Made by a program: the position numbers and the translations under genes
The notes under the pieces: generated by a model
Databases searched by the model: none
Seen by the model: only the letters and a program-made list of their open reading frames with translations
Told to the model about the DNA's origin: nothing
Part shown: positions 1 to 8,713 of the stretch, one piece after another
Layout of the letters: each line of letters begins with the position of its first letter
Position numbering within the stretch: the first letter of the stretch is position 1
Assembly: GCF_000186865.1 (NCBI RefSeq)
Contig: NW_008705586.1
Span: forward strand, 19,471 to 45,347
Length of the DNA: 25,877 nucleotides
Direction: 5' to 3'
DNA from: Aureococcus anophagefferens
Lineage: Eukaryota; Sar; Pelagophyceae; Pelagomonadales; Pelagomonadaceae

Positions 1-1
1 C

Positions 2-1681
2 GAGGCAAAAGAACAGGCAACTTACTACCTCAAATACAAAGAAGACCTGGCAGAAGCAAAAAAGCTGATCGTCGAAGAACACGGAAAAGATGAAGATGAG
101 GATGATTTATTCGAAAACAGGAAAAACCAGTTCAATTATTCAGAAAGAGCGGCCCAAACCTTCAACAACCCTTTAAGAGAACGTTGCATCTCTACAAAAC
201 CCCCCGCTGTGGTCAACTTTTCTGGGACAGTTTCACAATGGGAAATCTATGACAGATACATGAGCGACTATGCTATGCAGGTGGCCGAGCAGGAATTGCT
301 CAAAAACCAAGAGAAAAAGAAATCTAATTCGGGCAATACCACGAACAGCGGGCCGCAGAATACCAGTGGTTCGAAGGAGGATGACATGGTACACTCTCAG
401 CGCATGGGCAATGCACTAAAGATCCTGGAGCGCATGGTGAACCAGAACGCAGATGATGAGATATTTCAGGACTTTAAATACTGGGAGGATGCGTCAGATG
501 CCTTCCGCGATGGCGAAGGGTCTCTTCTACCTCTCTGGCGCTTCCACACGGAGCGATCGAAGCGCAAGCAAGTAACTGCGTTGGCATGGAATCCGAAGTA
601 CCCTGATCTCTTTTCCGTCGGATATGGTTCCTACGACTTCATGCGCCAAGGAAGTGGTATGGTGTGTTGCTTTTCCTTGAAGAATACGAGCTATCCCGAG
701 TATACCTTTACAACAGAAAGTGGGGTCATGTGTCTGAACTTTCACCCAGAGCACTGTTCGCTACTCGCAGTCGGTTGCTATGATGGTATTGTTATGGTAT
801 ACGATGTGAGACACAAAGGCAACCGGCCAATCTACGCGTCTTCAATCAAGACGGGGAAGCACACTGACCCGGTGTGGCAAGTGCAATGGCAGATAGAGGA
901 TCTTGCCAAGGAGCTGAATTTCTTCTCCATTTCTTCAGACGGTCGTGTTGCCAATTGGACCATGTCAAAAAACGAATTAAAAATGGAACCAGTAATGCAG
1001 CTTAAATTGGTCAGCACATCGAAGGATGATCCGGAGGAAACACTTTTATCTGGTCTAGCAGGCGGTTGTTGCTTTGACTTCAATCGCGTCTCCGAGCACC
1101 TCTTTATTGTCGGCACAGAGGAGGGAAAAATTCATAAGTGTTCAAAAGCGTATTCAGGTCAATACCTCGAGACTTACCTCGGTCATCACATGGCGGTGTA
1201 CACGATTCGATGGAACCCGTTTCACCCTCGAGTGTTCATATCATGCTCGGCCGATTGGACTGTCAAGCTTTGGGACCACAACATTCCTACGGCCATCATG
1301 TCTTTTGACTTGGGGAATGCGGTTGGCGATGTCGCTTGGTCTCCTTACTCGGCAACCGTGTTCGCCGCTGTGACGTCTGATGGGAAGGTGCATGTATTTG
1401 ATCTTGCAGAAAACAAGCATGAGCCGCTTTGTGAGCAAAAAGTTGTAAAGCGTGCAAAACTCACACACGTGGTCTTTAACCAGCGGGATCCGATCCTTAT
1501 AGTGGGCGACGATCGTGGAGGTTGCAATTCATTGAAGCTTTCACCAAACCTGAGGTTAATTCACGATCCCCTGGGTGAGGAACCTGGTGCTACACTAACA
1601 AAAGAAGTCACGACGCAACGCCAGATCGACAATATGGATCGGCTCCTGGCCTCAGTCGACACGAAACCTGTTGGTCAATGA
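2..1681 (+). CDS. DNAI1: Axonemal dynein intermediate chain, DNAI1/IC78 type (5' end outside window)
   Basis: This WD-repeat protein anchors the outer dynein arm to the axonemal doublet. The reading frame is open from base 2, so the N-terminus lies left of the window; about 559 residues are present, with no intron. Segments match the DNAI1 family closely: KNQFNYSERAAQTFNNP, SQWEIYDRY, KILERMVNQNADDE, DFKYWEDASDAFRDGEGSLL, WNPKYPDLFSVGYGSYDFM, SGKHTDPVWQVQWQ, FSISSDGR, VGTEEGKIHKCSK, SADWTVKLWDH, VGDVAWSPYSATVFAAVTSD and IVGDDRGG. The first ~125 residues are the charged, low-complexity linker; the rest is a WD40 propeller. A GTG at 209 is not the start, because homology continues upstream of it. 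The TGA at 1679-1681 falls where the family normally ends, so the C-terminus is complete. DNAI2-type chains are less likely given the linker motifs. Confidence 0.96.
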   Translation, partial: EAKEQATYYLKYKEDLAEAKKLIVEEHGKDEDEDDLFENRKNQFNYSERAAQTFNNPLRERCISTKPPAVVNFSGTVSQWEIYDRYMSDYAMQVAEQELLKNQEKKKSNSGNTTNSGPQNTSGSKEDDMVHSQRMGNALKILERMVNQNADDEIFQDFKYWEDASDAFRDGEGSLLPLWRFHTERSKRKQVTALAWNPKYPDLFSVGYGSYDFMRQGSGMVCCFSLKNTSYPEYTFTTESGVMCLNFHPEHCSLLAVGCYDGIVMVYDVRHKGNRPIYASSIKTGKHTDPVWQVQWQIEDLAKELNFFSISSDGRVANWTMSKNELKMEPVMQLKLVSTSKDDPEETLLSGLAGGCCFDFNRVSEHLFIVGTEEGKIHKCSKAYSGQYLETYLGHHMAVYTIRWNPFHPRVFISCSADWTVKLWDHNIPTAIMSFDLGNAVGDVAWSPYSATVFAAVTSDGKVHVFDLAENKHEPLCEQKVVKRAKLTHVVFNQRDPILIVGDDRGGCNSLKLSPNLRLIHDPLGEEPGATLTKEVTTQRQIDNMDRLLASVDTKPVGQ

Positions 1682-2328
1682 TATCGAGCGACATTGAGCA
1701 TTGGGAGGCTGGAATGATCATCCTGTAGCGCAATGTAGACCACGCAGGGAGAAGAATTGGGAGAAGAATTGGGCTCTGTCATGTGTATATAAGCAGCAAT
1801 ATGAACTCGGGTCCTGGTTACCAGGGTCTCCGATGTTTGTCTGCGGCAAGGTCAGCTCGGAAAGTTTCTTGAACAGCTGTCGGGACGGGGGCAATACCGT
1901 TCAAACATAGTACGAAGAACCCTCACGTGTCTTCAAGTTGCGCTTGTTCAAGCAGTGGGACAGATCAGATTGTCCTACTGAGCTGACAGGGGCAGACGAT
2001 GCATGGTACTCTGTTCTTCTAGACTACCGGTCGTGACAAAGCCCAGTGGTCAGACTACGTCCGGGCAACCCCTCGTAAGTGCGGTCTGGGGTGTCCTTAG
2101 ACGACCCTAAACAAGCCTGTTTACCATGGGCCCAGGCCGGGGGGTCACTTAGAATCCTCGGCCGGGGCGCAACTTCAGCCTAATGAGCCTAGTCGCTTTA
2201 GGGTGAAATAGCCCAAAGTAACAGCGGACATTGAAGTCCACGATAGGGGAGGGTCAGTGCCATCTCCATAGTGTGACGTCGCGACGGTAGTGGAGCAGCG
2301 TAATGTAAATTATGGGGATGATGGTGCG
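1682..2328. other. Intergenic region, no gene recognised
   Basis: This is the 3' flank of the dynein chain gene. The only open frame (1701-1910) has no recognisable domain. I see no tRNA, rRNA or coding homology. The sequence is of mixed composition and stops are frequent in all frames. Confidence 0.5.
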
Positions 2329-2446
2329 GCGCGGTCCGTCGGCCTTCATTCTGGCATTCTTAGTTTAATTGAGCTCAGCCTCCCTTCGAGGGAGGAGTTA
2401 CCTTGCTTCCTTTAGTGGGAGATACGAAAGGCCAAGTGGACGGAAT
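2329..2446 (+). repeat. Direct repeat copy A (~120 bp)
   Basis: Starts GCGCGGTCCGTCGGCCTTCA and ends AGTGGACGGAA. It is repeated in the same orientation at 3090-3218 with a handful of substitutions and a 10-bp indel. Its middle holds a short inverted repeat (CTCCCTTCGAGGGAG). The pair could be terminal repeats of a small element or a local duplication. Confidence 0.85.
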
Positions 2447-3089
2447 TTGCATTTACGGCAATACAATATGTTTCCGGTAACGAGTTAGTGAGTTTAGACC
2501 ACAGACTAGCACTTCAAGGGGAGACAAATCGATCTGCCGACGCCGGTGTCCCTGCGAAATAATCACAGCGCCGTCGCGCTGGATTATTTAATCTACGTCG
2601 GCTAGAAGGGACGCCGGAGGCTGGCCGGCGCCGGCAACCTGCGCGCCGATTTAATTCCATTTAAAATCAACCATAGCCATTGAATTTCGTCAACATTGGC
2701 GATGGTTGGTCCAAAAACACCATGATGGCATATTAAATCATGCGCCATCTGGCAGTACGGGGGCCGCGCAGGTCGCTCTTAGATTAAATCGTAGCCCGAT
2801 CATCAGAAAACGGGACCTCCGAAACCATAGCGCAACTCTGACTTCTATGGAAGGTAATTTGCCCTCAGCCTGACTCCTGACTAGGGTATGGTAATAATTA
2901 GTTAGTAGACTCCCTACTCAAGTAGGCAGACCACTCTCCGATCGGGGCTCTCTGTCCTCAATCGCTGGAGTTAAGTGAGTAAGAAAGAAAAGGGGCAACG
3001 TCATGGAAATCCAGATATGTATCCTACAAATAAAACACCCGCCCTGCCCTACCCTCCTCCGTCCCTGCTGAGGTGGCTGCGCCACCCAA
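2447..3089. other. DNA between the two direct repeats, no gene
   Basis: About 640 bp with no open frame of note. It contains a strong hairpin (2557-2589) and several AT-rich GATTTAAT-like words (near 2580, 2650, 2730 and 2785) in an otherwise mixed background. No protein similarity was recognised. If the flanking repeats are terminal repeats, this would be the internal part of a non-autonomous element. Confidence 0.5.
2557..2589. other. Hairpin (inverted repeat)
   Basis: Left arm AAATAATCACAGCGC (2557-2571), four-base loop CGTC, right arm GCGCTGGATTATTT (2576-2589). The arms pair throughout except for one bulged base. It lies inside the segment bounded by the two direct repeats. Confidence 0.8.
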
Positions 3090-3218
3090 GCGCGGTCCGT
3101 CGGCCTTCATTCCGGCACTCTTAACTGAATTGAGCTCAGCCCCCCCCTTGAGGGAGGAGTTTACTCTGCTTCCTTTAGCTCACGCTAGTGGGAGATACGA
3201 AAGGCCAAGTGGACGGAA
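3090..3218 (+). repeat. Direct repeat copy B (~120 bp), just upstream of the kinase gene
   Basis: Second copy of the repeat at 2329-2446, in the same orientation. It differs by scattered substitutions and carries CTCACGCTAG as a 10-bp insertion near 3178. It ends about 140 bp before the kinase ATG. An open frame runs through it into kinase exon 1, but that frame has no ATG before 3358, so the repeat is probably promoter-proximal or 5' UTR rather than coding. Confidence 0.85.
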
Positions 3219-3357
3219 ATCCGGATCTATATTAAGTGGAGCCTGGTACAATTCACCTAACATTTCTGAATCCAGCTTACCAACGATTGCCAAGGGGCTG
3301 TCACGCCTCGCCATTCATATACCTCCATATACGTCTCCAGTGATTGCAGCGTACGTC

Positions 3358-6287
3358 ATGCAGTTCCTAGGCTTAAAGAAGCGTGGAGCTATTAAAACGG
3401 CCGTTCAAGAAGACTTCGAAAAAGTGGCGAGTTGAGCATAGCAGCAAGTTTCCTGGACCAAGAGAGCATAGGTGGTTCCCAAGAGTGCGGATGAGGCAGC
3501 TCGTTTAAGAAAGATCCTCTCTCGCAATTATTTATTTAGTGAGCTGGCCACTGGGCAGCTCGATAATGTTGTTGAGGTGCAGGGGAACGCACTAGAGTCA
3601 ATGGCATTAACTTGCTGGCTAGGTCATGAAACCGCTCAAGTTCAGCGGGAACGAGGATGTCATTCGGCAAGGTGATATTGGAAAACACCTTTACGTCCTT
3701 GTAAGTGGGCATTGCCAGGCACAGCTTGAGAGTCTCGATATACGGTCATATATATATCATATTTGGAAGACTAGGTTCTTGTAGATGGGAAACTTCTCGC
3801 CGAATACTTTGATACTGGATGTTTTGGTGAACTTGCGCTGGTGTATAACGCCCCCCGGGCAGCAACAGTACGAACAACTGAGGAGAGCGATCTGTACAGC
3901 CTTGACGTGGGGTCGTTTCGTCATGTACTTCGCGAACAGGCTGGGGCCCGTGAGACTGCAGCAGCGTAATTACCTTTGACCTACTTTCGAACTACTATTC
4001 TCATGAAAGGCGAACGCGCACACTTGGCGTGCGTGAAGGAAGTGCCGCTCTTGAAGACGCTGGATTCGCGCAAACTCACCGCGCTGGTAAAATCGCTTGA
4101 GCTCATCAAATTTAAAGACGGTGCTAAGATAATACGACAAGGGGATGAGGGAGATGCGTTTTATATCATCGAGTCCGGCTCCGTTACTTGTATTCGAGGC
4201 AGTGTTTGATGAGCATCGACTTCATCTTTCAAACTTTGAAAACGCAGGCACTCGAGTGAACACACGCGGTGAACAAGAAGAGCTAGCGACTCTCACATCG
4301 CCGGATTGTTTCGGGGAAATGGCGCTCATGGACAATTCCCCAAGGCATGCGACAGTCATAGCCAAAGGTGAGGTTCACTGCCTTACGCTTGATAGAGCTC
4401 ACTTTGTTAAGCTCCTTGGTCCTCTGAAGAGCATCCTACAAGCGCATTCGTGCCTTCATGTGCTACGTTCTATCGAGCTTTTTTCTGAATTAACAGATGC
4501 AGAGTTAGATTCAATAGTAAATGCAATGCACTCAGAGAAATTTGTTCGAAGTACACCAATAATCAAGGAAGGGAAGAAAGGGACCACCTTTTATGTCTTG
4601 CAAACGGGTACTGCTGAAGTGAGCAGAGATGGGGTGAGCATTGGGCAGCTTCAATCAGGAGACTACTTCGGCGAGCGTGCACTTATTGATGGTGCTCCTC
4701 GAAGTGCATCTGTTTACGCAACCGATGATGTTGTGTGCTACACTCTAGAGCGAAAAAAGTTTGAATCTCTACTCATAAACACGGCTGGAACAGCTGGAAA
4801 GTTTGAGGAGGAAATGCGACGTCGACAGAAAATTACCAGGTCGAAATGTTCTGGAAGTGGAGCTTTGATTGGTCTTCAGTCGGTGCCTGCTATGCTGCAG
4901 TCGAGATCATCTGAAAGGTTGCGCACGCATAGGGACCGAAAGTGAGCCTCTGCTAGCAGAACTCAAGGTCTGCCGTTTGCTCGGTCAAGGTACATTTGGT
5001 AGGGTCAAGCTCGTGGAACATCCACAAACTGGAGGCGTGTCACTAATTAATTCGGAGTTTGGCGCGAATATGACGGGGTTTGAAAAGCTTAAAAACAGGT
5101 ACACGCTCAAGTGTATGTCGAAGGTGCAAGTGGTAAAACAGCAGCAAGAGAAAAATGTCATTGCTGAGCGTGACCTTCTTTACGAGTGTGCATCCACATT
5201 TGTTCTGAAGTTACACACCTCGTATCAGAGCCCGGATGAACTTTTTTTGCTGATGGAACTCATCCAAGGAGGTGAACTTTGGCAGTACATATATGAAAAG
5301 AAGCATTTGATCACGCGGTCGGCCCTTGGTGGCTTGACGACAAATGCGGCTCAATTCTATGCTGCAGGGTAGCGGGGTGTGCTCTTTCTTCCTCCAAAGC
5401 CAAACTTCATGCCCTAGGCTTGTGTAACATCGGCACTGCACTATGTGCACAACAAGGGTGTGGCATATCGTGACTTGAAGCCAGAAAATTTGTTGATGGA
5501 CTCTGGTGGATACCTCAAGATGATTGACTTTGGGTTTGCAAAGAGGATTCCGTACTTTAAAAAAGGCAAAGAGATGTTGCAAACGTTCACTCTTTGTGGA
5601 ACACCAGAGTAAGAGTCTCAGTTCTTGGGAACCATCAGCGTCTCTGATATATCCACTCGAGTTTAGTCTGGAGCCACGTTTGAAGGTACATTGCTCCTGA
5701 AATTCTCCTATCGAAGGGACACGACAAAGGTGTGGATTGCTGGGCCTTGGGGTGCCTTACATACGAGCTTTTGTGTGGACGCACCCCGCCTGGACCCGCG
5801 CACCACCATCTCAGAAGAATCAAAAGCTAATTCCTCTCCACTCAGGTTTGTCCATGACGACCAACAGCAAATTTTCCGTGCTATTGTACAGGTTCTCATA
5901 CTGCATCATCGGGCATCATGGTTACGAGTTTCTCTGCAGGCTAATTCAAAACTACGCTTTCCGATGGGTATGGATGCAGATGCCCAAATGCTTATCAAAG
6001 GGATGCTAGAGGTCAACCCTGCACGACGCCTGGGGAATTTAAAGGATGGCCTTTCCGCTGTACCTGGGTCCACATGGTTTCAGGCTACCAAATTTGAGTG
6101 GACTGCACTTTCTGCTCGGAGCGGCACGACTCCATATCAACCACCTGTGAAGGACGCGAAAGACACCTCAAACATAGACATCATTCGTGATGAAGAAAGC
6201 ATCCCAAAGTAGGCCCGTGGAACCTTTTCGTGATGATCGATTCATTTCAGGTATCGCGGTAATCAAGATGTCTTCCGAAATTTCTAA
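3358..6287 (+). CDS. PKG: Cyclic-nucleotide-dependent protein kinase (PKG type) with three cNMP-binding domains
   Basis: Serine/threonine kinase that is activated when cyclic nucleotide binds and releases an autoinhibitory segment. Proposed exons: 3358-3423, 3472-3576, 3623-3727, 3775-3949, 4010-4201, 4248-4871, 4933-5363, 5418-5608, 5686-5787, 5846-5891, 5940-6208, 6251-6287. They sum to 2343 nt, 780 aa. Residues ~7-14 (KKRGAIKT) look like a pseudosubstrate. cNMP pockets are [32 protein letters not shown] and [16 protein letters not shown]. The AGC kinase domain (~433-745) has the G-loop [13 protein letters not shown] Lys (5109-5111), catalytic YRDLKPEN (Asp 5472-5474), DFG (GAC 5526-5528), TLCGTPEY activation loop and IAPEI. 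The C-terminus VFRNF is an FxxF hydrophobic motif. The exon 7 and exon 9 introns need GC donors; exon 3 seems to need GA. The exon 3 and exon 6 donors are the least certain; 4848 and 4857 are alternatives to 4872. Confidence 0.93.
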
Positions 6288-7315
6288 TCAGATCTTGGAA
6301 GAAGATCGTTTTATTAATGCGCATATGTTCGGTTAAGCAGCGATCTGGCACAGTATACATCCGTGGAAGAGCCGGGCGTAAAAAAACGGGGCCGCAGAAC
6401 TCTGAAGTCGCAGAACTCTGAAGTCGCCTGAATTCAGTACGCGCATTGTTCTAGAGGGCGCCTGTCGGTGGTCTGCTTCACTCAGTCCGTAGACAATTCG
6501 TATTGTGGGAGAGTGCAGATGACAAGTTATGATCAACCAATACCCAAACCAGGACCACTTCTATATTCAGGTGCGATTGCGATCTTCTTCCTCCATCGTC
6601 TTTAGACTCTACGTGTGATCTCGCTAGCCATTGGTCTGTGGGGAACCGTGCTAAGTCTGCCTAGTGTAGTCGAGTCCATTTTTTTGAATTCACGTTGTGG
6701 GATTAGAGGGGGACACCGCGAGCTAGCGTGCAGCCCCGCAATTTCCCCCAGCCGCGGCATAAACCGTGGAGACTCTCGGAATAAAGTAGCCAACTACTAT
6801 CCAGCAGGTGCGCTGTCCGGCGACTGTGCAACCTCGCTGGGCCTGGTGCTCTCTGGCACGCCGCTGTGGCGCTAACCAGACAGACACCGCATTTGTATCG
6901 TCACACTCAACTTCATTGCTGAACCCACAGGAATACAGCCTTTGCGGTGATGGTCCTGCAGACTTAAGCGTCCCCGAACATGATGTTCCTGACAGCCCTC
7001 CTCAGTCTTCTCATGCTAAGCTAAATATTGCGAAGATGCCTTACAAACAAGGAATGGCAAACAGGGCCACCAGACTGGTGCAAGATCACCGTCGTCGTGG
7101 ACTATCGCCACCTATTCCTTCCTGTCAGACTACAGTTAATACGGCCCCTTCGTCTGTAGTACTTGGCGGCTCGTTTGCAGACCGGTCGCGCTTGTCTCTT
7201 GTAGTGGAACTATTAGCTTGTGGCGCAATCCTATATCATGTGCTATATGCTCGAAGCTTTTGAGAACAAAATACTCTACATGGATCTTCATTATTGGCTT
7301 ACGATCCAGGGGGAG
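6288..7315. other. Intergenic region, no gene recognised
   Basis: Open frames here (6615-6875, 6808-7263) have no domain I recognise and a composition unlike the neighbouring genes. The one clear structure is a 16-bp tandem repeat, CGCAGAACTCTGAAGT, in two perfect copies (6393-6408, 6409-6424) followed by a decayed third copy. Nothing else is supportable. Confidence 0.5.
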
Positions 7316-7691
7316 TAGAGAGATAGAGAGTTTTGTATCTCCCTAGTGGCTCGCTGGTACAGAGCCACCCAATATCCTTCCCCTTTTCTTAATACTTTCT
7401 AACCCTGTTATAGTTGCTTCCGCACTGTAATAGACGGAGAGTCTTCCTGGACCTAGTGAGGCAGATCCTCTGCCCGTTCGTCCAGTAGCCCCGGCCCCCG
7501 TATACTACGGCAGCTGAGGTGACGTGAGGATAACAGAGACGCCGGTGTACCGCCACTGCGTAACCTCGATAGTTCACCCTCACACGGCAGGGCAGCCCCA
7601 CTAGGCTGCCTCCCCGTGTCGGAGTTTACTATCTCGTTAGCAGTTCACAGATGCAGCTCACTACGAGGGTAGAAACCTCTCTATCTCTCTA
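7316..7691 (+). mobile_element. Dispersed repeat copy 1: ~375 bp with 15-bp inverted ends (solo LTR or MITE-like)
   Basis: The ends are a perfect 15-bp inverted repeat, TAGAGAGATAGAGAG at 7316-7330 and its complement at 7677-7691. The first ~310 bp recur at 20076-20397 on the other strand, nearly identical by eye, with only a few substitutions and small indels. The last ~45 bp recur, diverged, at 14515-14559. No target-site duplication is visible. The frame on the minus strand (7389-7601) is shared by both long copies simply because they are near-identical. Whether this is an LTR or a TIR element is not decided. Confidence 0.8.
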
Positions 7692-8713
7692 ACATCTTGA
7701 ACTCACAAAGTTTAAGCGGCAATACCCTCACTTTTTACATGACCAGAAAAGAAGCTAATGGGCTGGTGTCTACAGCGACGCGCCAGATAGCACCAGGCTC
7801 AGCGAGGTAGCTTAAAAGGACCCCGGGAAATTCTCCTGTATCTACCTTCCTGTTAATCTCACTGATAATTCTCCCTTGATTTCCTTTGGTGGGGTGCAAT
7901 AGATATATTTCACCTGGTCGCCTGGTCTGATCTCGGCTCGCTCGCCGGCGGCCTTCACCCTGAGATACAAAACTACCAAAGGCCATCAAACATGCATCTG
8001 CGGGATGACCTGCGTGCATCAAGGCAAATTCACCTCGGGCCCCGGATCGCCCCGTAATCCTCTGGAAGCTACGGCTGTAAGGGCCCGTCAAAATTGGACT
8101 CCAGACCAGGGTATCGGCTTCGAAGGTTTCGATTACGAACCCGCCGCGATTCCACCAGCGTTCGCCAGCGTCTGCGGCGATGTGGTCGTGCACGGGCGAT
8201 TAGAAACTCGAATTGCAAAACCGTCACGCTTCGCGCCTGTACCCGGGTATTTAGTGAGGCCCATCTTCAAGTTTGAAACCCCAGGCGACTCCGATGAAGA
8301 TCGGAGTGATCGAGCTGACCTTGCTGCAGGGTGCCCTCGGCGAAAGCGCTGTAGAGGCCGGGCTCGAAGGTGGGCTAGAAGGATGAGCGTAGACACTGGC
8401 ACTATAGCCCAGATCAGAGGGAGACTGCGCTGCGAAACCGCCCATAAAGCCACCGTGTGGACGCTTTGTCCGTCAATGTTTCAACTGATCATGTTTAGTT
8501 GATCGAATGAGACCGACGGTCGTTGCCTGGGCCGGGCCCTCATCATCAAGCAACTCGGCCTGGGAGGCGAATGGAGGTCTCCTTGCGTCCTGGCGCGGAT
8601 AAGACCATCATGACCATCAGTTATATTAGATGGGAGGATATGACGAATTGCTAACCCGCTCGCTACCTGAAACATGAATTATGCCATAAAAGTAATTTTG
8701 AGAGACTGCGCAT
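7692..8713. other. Intergenic region with overlapping anonymous open frames
   Basis: Several GC-rich open frames overlap on both strands between 7735 and 8502. None shows a family I recognise and they conflict with each other, so I do not call a gene. A 26-bp word at 8404-8429 recurs with one mismatch at 14368-14393. The region could be decayed mobile-element DNA; it could also hold a missed 3' exon of the minus-strand gene that ends at 8714. Confidence 0.45.

Noticed and set aside
3073..3357. Upstream extension of kinase exon 1 (open from 3073)
   Set aside because: It begins at a GTG, has no ATG before 3358 and is largely made of repeat copy B; homology starts only at the pseudosubstrate.
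3701..3774. Canonical-looking GTAAGT donor at 3701 in the first cNMP domain
   Set aside because: It splices in phase but deletes VSGHCQAQL, core strands of the cyclic-nucleotide fold. I favour the 3728 donor, though RNA could reverse this.
6615..7263. Two anonymous frames downstream of the kinase
   Set aside because: No domain, no supporting splice structure and no codon pattern like the neighbouring genes.
7389..7601. 70-aa frame conserved with 20114-20308
   Set aside because: Conservation is explained by near-identical repeat DNA; the protein resembles nothing known.
7735..8502. Overlapping open frames on both strands
   Set aside because: No recognisable family, mutually exclusive frames, and a GC-rich composition that yields long frames by chance.
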